22,469 bases of DNA from assembly GCA_002005505.1 (NCBI GenBank), contig KV908484.1, positions 33,691 to 56,159 of the forward strand, read 5' to 3'. Below the pieces are notes generated by a model. The model did not search any database. It saw only the letters and a program-made list of their open reading frames with translations, and was not told the DNA's origin. This document shows, piece by piece, positions 18,614 through 22,469 of the stretch (within the stretch, counting starts at the first letter, position 1; every line of letters starts with the position of its first letter). The stretch comes from Botryococcus braunii. Its lineage: Eukaryota; Chlorophyta; Trebouxiophyceae. Made by a program: the position numbers and the translations under genes.

Positions 18614-21555
18614 CTATGTCATCTTCACAAGTCCAAACCCTCGCCTGTGCATCTGGAAGGCAGGGCGAGCGAGAGGCTTTGTCAGCATGTCTGCCTTGTT
18701 CCTTGCAGACTCCACATAGCAGAGTGTAACCTGCCCCTTTGCAATAGCTTCACGTGCAAAGTGGAAGCACACTGCAATGTGCTTAGTATACTTGCTATAC
18801 AGTGGGTTTTTCAGGTTAGCAATGCACCCCTGATTGTCACAGTATAGCTTCACTGACCAAGGAGGAGTTCCGATTTCCTCCATGAACCCACGCAGCCAGT
18901 TAAGCTCCTTAATAGCCAGACTGGTTGCCATGAATTCTGCCTCCACAGTGGAGGTAGCAACTGAGTGTTGCTTCTTACTACCCCAGACCACAGCACTGCC
19001 AAACACTGATAGCACATATCCCGAGGTAGAATGCCTGCTGTCAATATCGCCAGCATAATCTGCATCAACATGACCTTCTAACACAGGCCCTTTCCCTCCC
19101 AGCACTAAGACACACTCTCGAGTAGACTGAAGATACCTCAATACCCTCAAGCCCTCATTCATGTGGGCAGTGGTGGGAGCGTTCCGGTAACGGGACAGAA
19201 CACCCACAGCCTGAGCTATATCAGGTCGAGTTGTATTAGCAATATACAACAGAGACCCAACAAGCTCACAATATCTATGCCCGGGAGGCAGTGGAGTCCC
19301 AGACCCAAAGCTGGTCTCACCCACTGTAACCTGCGGCATCCCAGACATCACAAAGTCTTTACTCATGGGAGTATCGACTGTACGTGACTCAGCACTCACC
19401 CCAAACTTCTCACACAGTGCATCAATCTTAGGCACGCAGCTCAGTGATAAGCACCGATTCTCTCTATCTCTCAGGATCTGGCAGCCCAAGAAGTCCTTGA
19501 CTTCACCAAGGTCATGAATCTTGAAGCTTGCCAACAGCTCCTTTTTCACCCATTCTATCTCTTCCGCACCCATTGCCACAATCAAAAGATCATCAACATA
19601 CACAAGCATGTATGACAGCTCCCCATCCTCGTGTCTCTTTATGTAAACTCCCGCATCGCTCTTACACACTTCATATCCCATACTCAGCAGCTTCTCATTC
19701 AGGGTCTTGTGCCAAGCCCTGGGAGCCTGCTTCAGGCCATAAAGGGCCTTACGCAGTCTGCACACAATGTTGGGGTTGCCATTATCAAATCCAGGAGGCT
19801 GTGTCACATACACCTCCTCCTCTAATTCACCATTCAAAAAGGCGGTCTTTATATCCACCTGGTGAATTTCCATGTTCTTTGCTGCAGCAGTTGCTAGCAA
19901 AGTCCTCCTGGACCCATAGCTACTGGTAGGTGCAAAGACCTCATCTACATCAACTCCAGGAATCTGTCTACAGCCCTGGGCTACAAGCCGAGCCTTAAAT
20001 CTCAACACGTTCCCATGTGCATCAGTCTTCACAGAGAAGATCCAATGCACAGGGATCACCTTGTGTCCCCTGGGTCTCTCAACGTACTCCATCACCTCGT
20101 GCGCATCAAGAGAATCTTGCTCCTCTTGCATTGCCTGGCGCCAGAATTCCCACTGAGGGGATCTTTGCGCCTCCCTGAGGTTTCCAGGGATTGGCACCTT
20201 GGACCACCTCACCCCAGGTATCTTACCCTTTACAGGATTCAGATTGTGATCATGCACAACATGGCTATCCTCTCTAGGCTCACACGCACGTGCTTCCACT
20301 ACTCTTTCGCTCGAGGTTACTGCGTTACACACCTCTCTGACTCTCTCCCACTCTGGAGGTGTCTGCAGCTTTCTCTCCTTGGAGGATTCACATGCTGCTC
20401 CACTCAATCTGGGTCTTACATCACTCGTCATGTCCCAAACGCACTCATCACTCAAAGGCGCAGCATAATCTGGCACTGTGCGACACCCTGCAGTGGTGTC
20501 TCTCTCATCCACGCTTGTACTCTCACAACACACCTGTGACTCCCCAGTGTGTCCCTCACAAGCACGCAGAGCCTGGCCATCTGAAGACTCCCTTTGTCCA
20601 TCAAGTGTCTGATTGGAAATCTCCAAACTGACCTCTCTTGCCTCACTCTCAGCGCTTACATGATCAGACATGCCCTCCAGCCTGGCCAAGTCCTGTCCAT
20701 TAGGCTGAGCTTCCGTTGCTTCCCCTGGGCAAATGGCCTCTGACATTCTCCTATTCTCTCCATCACTCACATCTCCATCATGTTCCACAGTGACCTCAGC
20801 TGCAGTCTCACGTGCTGCTACTCTCTGATCATACCGTTGCTGCCGGGTCAGCCCGTCTTGCCCTCGGACACCCATGGCCCCAACTTCCATTCGAACACAT
20901 TCTTGCACATTATTCAAACGTTGCATGTGTGACTTGGTCTCCTCGCCTCCTCGCGCCAGGTTCTCCATGTGTCCGAGTACGGACCAGCTGTGGCCGGACT
21001 GCGTATGGCTCAGCTCCGAGGAAGTGGGCTCCCCGTCCACGTTGACACTTGTAGTCTCAGAATTCTCACAGGGTTGATTGCACATGGGTAGTTGCACAGG
21101 GGTGGTTGCACAGGGGGAGTCAGGTCCGGACTGCTGCACGTTGACCTCTCGGTTGCAGAGAGGCTCAGGATCATCTGAGTCCCAAAAAGACAACTGACCC
21201 AAGGACTGCTGGCCCTCCTGTTGTACAAAAGGCAAGGCAAAGGGCTGCTGGACTGCATTTGGACTCACAGGAGACATGGTGCTAAGCCCCACTCTGTCTG
21301 CGCCCCTTAAGTGCTCCAGAAAGGTAACATCTCTGCTTTCTTTCCAAATCCCGTTTCCCATATAAATTCTATATGCCTTTGACACACTGGAATACCCTGT
21401 GAAGAGACCAGGGGAGGTCTTAGACTCAAACACTCCCCTTTGGTGATCAGGTATGTGCACATGTGCTAGACAGCCAAAAGTCCTGAGCAGGGATACATCG
21501 GGCTTTACCCCATGGAAGGCTTCATAAGGCGTCTTGTCACGTCCAGTCACAGGTC
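18614..21555 (-). pseudogene. Copia-2 pol: integrase C-terminus, RT and RNase H
   Basis: Open for about 978 codons. It starts in the integrase C-terminal region (GRDKTPYEAFHGVKPD). A long Ser/Thr/Glu-rich linker follows. RT then shows WIFSVKTDAHG, the AFLNGELEEE box and the YVDD catalytic motif. RNase H shows VDADYAGD, STVEAEFMA and YCDNQGC, and the ORF ends at 18614. All RT and RNase H catalytic residues seen in Copia-1 are kept. It is separated from the integrase core by a one-base loss near 21555, where ATGG-ACC suggests an earlier ATGGG-ACC. Confidence 0.88.
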
Positions 21556-21952
21556 CATATTGTACAGGATGCAGGCTGTCTCCACTGCTTCCTTCCAGAG
21601 TGACTGTTTGGCAGCTGCATGCAACATGAGTGTTCTGGCCTTCTCCTTGATTGTTCGGTTCATCCGTTCAGCAACGCCATTTTGCTGAGGCGTGTATGCT
21701 GCAGAGGTCTCAAATTTAATTCCCTCCTGCGTACAGAAACCCTTCAATGTACTGTTGAGGAATTCTGTCCCCCTGTCAGTACGAATGCACTTAACAGAGC
21801 GGTTCAACTGCCTCTGCCAAAAAATCAGGAGGTCTCTGACTGCACTGCTGATTGCATCCTTGGTTTTTACTGCCAGGGCTATGACGTAGTGCGTAGCCTC
21901 ATCCACAATCGTGACAAAGAAGCGCTCCCCAGTAATAGCTGTAGGGGAGATG
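21547..21952 (-). pseudogene. Copia-2 integrase catalytic core
   Basis: The frame runs from ISPTAITGERFFVTIVDE to LYNM and a premature stop. It contains the second catalytic Asp (CIRTDRGTEF) and the Glu (NGVAERMNRTIKE). The first Asp (HLDTVGP, codon at 21965-21963) is in another frame, because one C is missing from the run at 21952-21954. The piece fits the Copia-1 integrase residue for residue apart from these shifts. Confidence 0.85.
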
Positions 21953-22112
21953 GGCCAACTGTGTCCAAATGAATTCTCTCAAGGGCTCAGTGGCTGCTCT
22001 GACTGTTCAAAGGGGACGACTGTGTTTCTTGAATGCACGCTTCACACGAAGAGTGACAGTGCGCAAGGGAGAGAATACAGGATGCAGGACCAAATCTTCA
22101 GACTGCAGTCGC
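21953..22112 (-). pseudogene. Copia-2 integrase zinc region, multiply frameshifted
   Basis: Homology to Copia-1 moves between frames: IERLQSEDLV in one, CHSSCEACIQ (the zinc Cys pair) in another, then HSRP and HLDTVGP. At least two further indels are needed here, so this is the most damaged part of the element. Confidence 0.7.
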
Positions 22113-22469
22113 TCAATTAACTCCTGGGTGCCCCAGTCTACTGTGCCACAGTGCTCTCAATCTGCAATCATGAGCGACTGGTGCTCTGGCTGTGTTAACA
22201 AACACAGAGACAGGGTTTCTGACTGGACTGACCTTCTGCAAGAAATACAGGCCATTTCTCTGTGCAACTGAACAAGACCAGTTTTGAGCGCCACGCATAC
22301 CAGTGTAACTTCCCACACTGTCTGTCACAAAACTAGCCCCATCACGTATAGCAGCTGTCACTGAAATCAGATTAGCTGTAGCTGAAGGAACACAATGCAC
22401 ATTGTGAAGCCACAGGGGTTGCTGTTCTGCACTGCTCAAGCACAGGGAACCAGTTGCAATTATCTGTCC
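22113..22469 (-). pseudogene. Copia-2 protease end and pre-integrase region (partial)
   Basis: The frame is open to the window edge. It matches Copia-1 downstream of the protease (LWLHNVHCVPSATANLISV, then DGASFVTDSVG) and ends with the first zinc-binding histidines (LWHSRLGHPGVN) before a stop at 22113. The protease active site is beyond the edge. Confidence 0.85.

Larger units (their letters stand above)
17688..22469 (-). mobile_element. Degraded Ty1/copia element, partial (Copia-2)
   Basis: On the minus strand, from the right edge leftwards: end of the protease/pre-integrase region, integrase, RT, RNase H, stop at 18614, polypurine tract and one LTR. Gag and the 5' LTR lie beyond the window. 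The protein is clearly homologous to Copia-1 through RT and RNase H, with long identical stretches such as DIKTAFLNGELEEEVYV. It is a related but separate lineage, because the LTRs share only the first few bases. At least three frame breaks in the integrase half make it non-autonomous if real. The left border is a guess from TG/CA ends; a target duplication cannot be checked. Confidence 0.85.

Overview
The window is nuclear eukaryotic DNA made almost entirely of retroelements. I see no prokaryotic gene organisation, rRNA, tRNA or CRISPR. The element types suggest a green alga of the volvocine kind. One is a Ty1/copia element with a copia-type half-tRNA primer site. The other is a DIRS-like tyrosine-recombinase element whose recombinase lies on the opposite strand, an arrangement I associate with Kangaroo of Volvox. 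Splice donors such as GTGAGT and GTAAGT, and long CT and G tracts, fit this. The host assignment is inference.

Layout. (1) 1 to about 13,860 is a DIRS-like element read on the minus strand: a putative intron-containing ORF1 (about 13.9-9.88 kb), then RT/RNase H (9,880-9,042 continuing at 1,968-335). A convergent plus-strand tyrosine recombinase C-terminus (1-329) ends 5 bp from the RNase H ORF. (2) A complete 7,073-bp copia element (Copia-1, 1969-9041, plus strand) sits inside the DIRS RT gene. It has 702/703-bp LTRs differing by one base and one indel, a CCTGG target duplication, a PBS, a PPT and one uninterrupted 1,720-codon gag-pol ORF. Its protease active-site Asp appears changed to Gly. 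(3) 13.9-16.3 kb holds no convincing gene. (4) 16.3-17.4 kb is a 303-bp tandem repeat, open on both strands. (5) About 17.69 kb to the right edge is a second, frameshifted copia element (Copia-2, minus strand), truncated by the window edge, with one LTR visible.

How the parts relate. The DIRS element carries gag-like, RT/RNase H and recombinase functions and was disrupted by a recent Copia-1 insertion; removing the insert and one CCTGG restores the RT frame. Copia-1 and Copia-2 have closely related pol proteins and the same PPT/LTR junction. Both LTRs also contain a long exact internal direct repeat (137 and 141 bp) with unrelated sequence, a shared architecture that is the most unusual signal here. 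Four single-base frame breaks, in DIRS ORF1, DIRS RNase H and Copia-2, all look like loss of one base in short or long homopolymers, so sequencing error must be separated from real decay.
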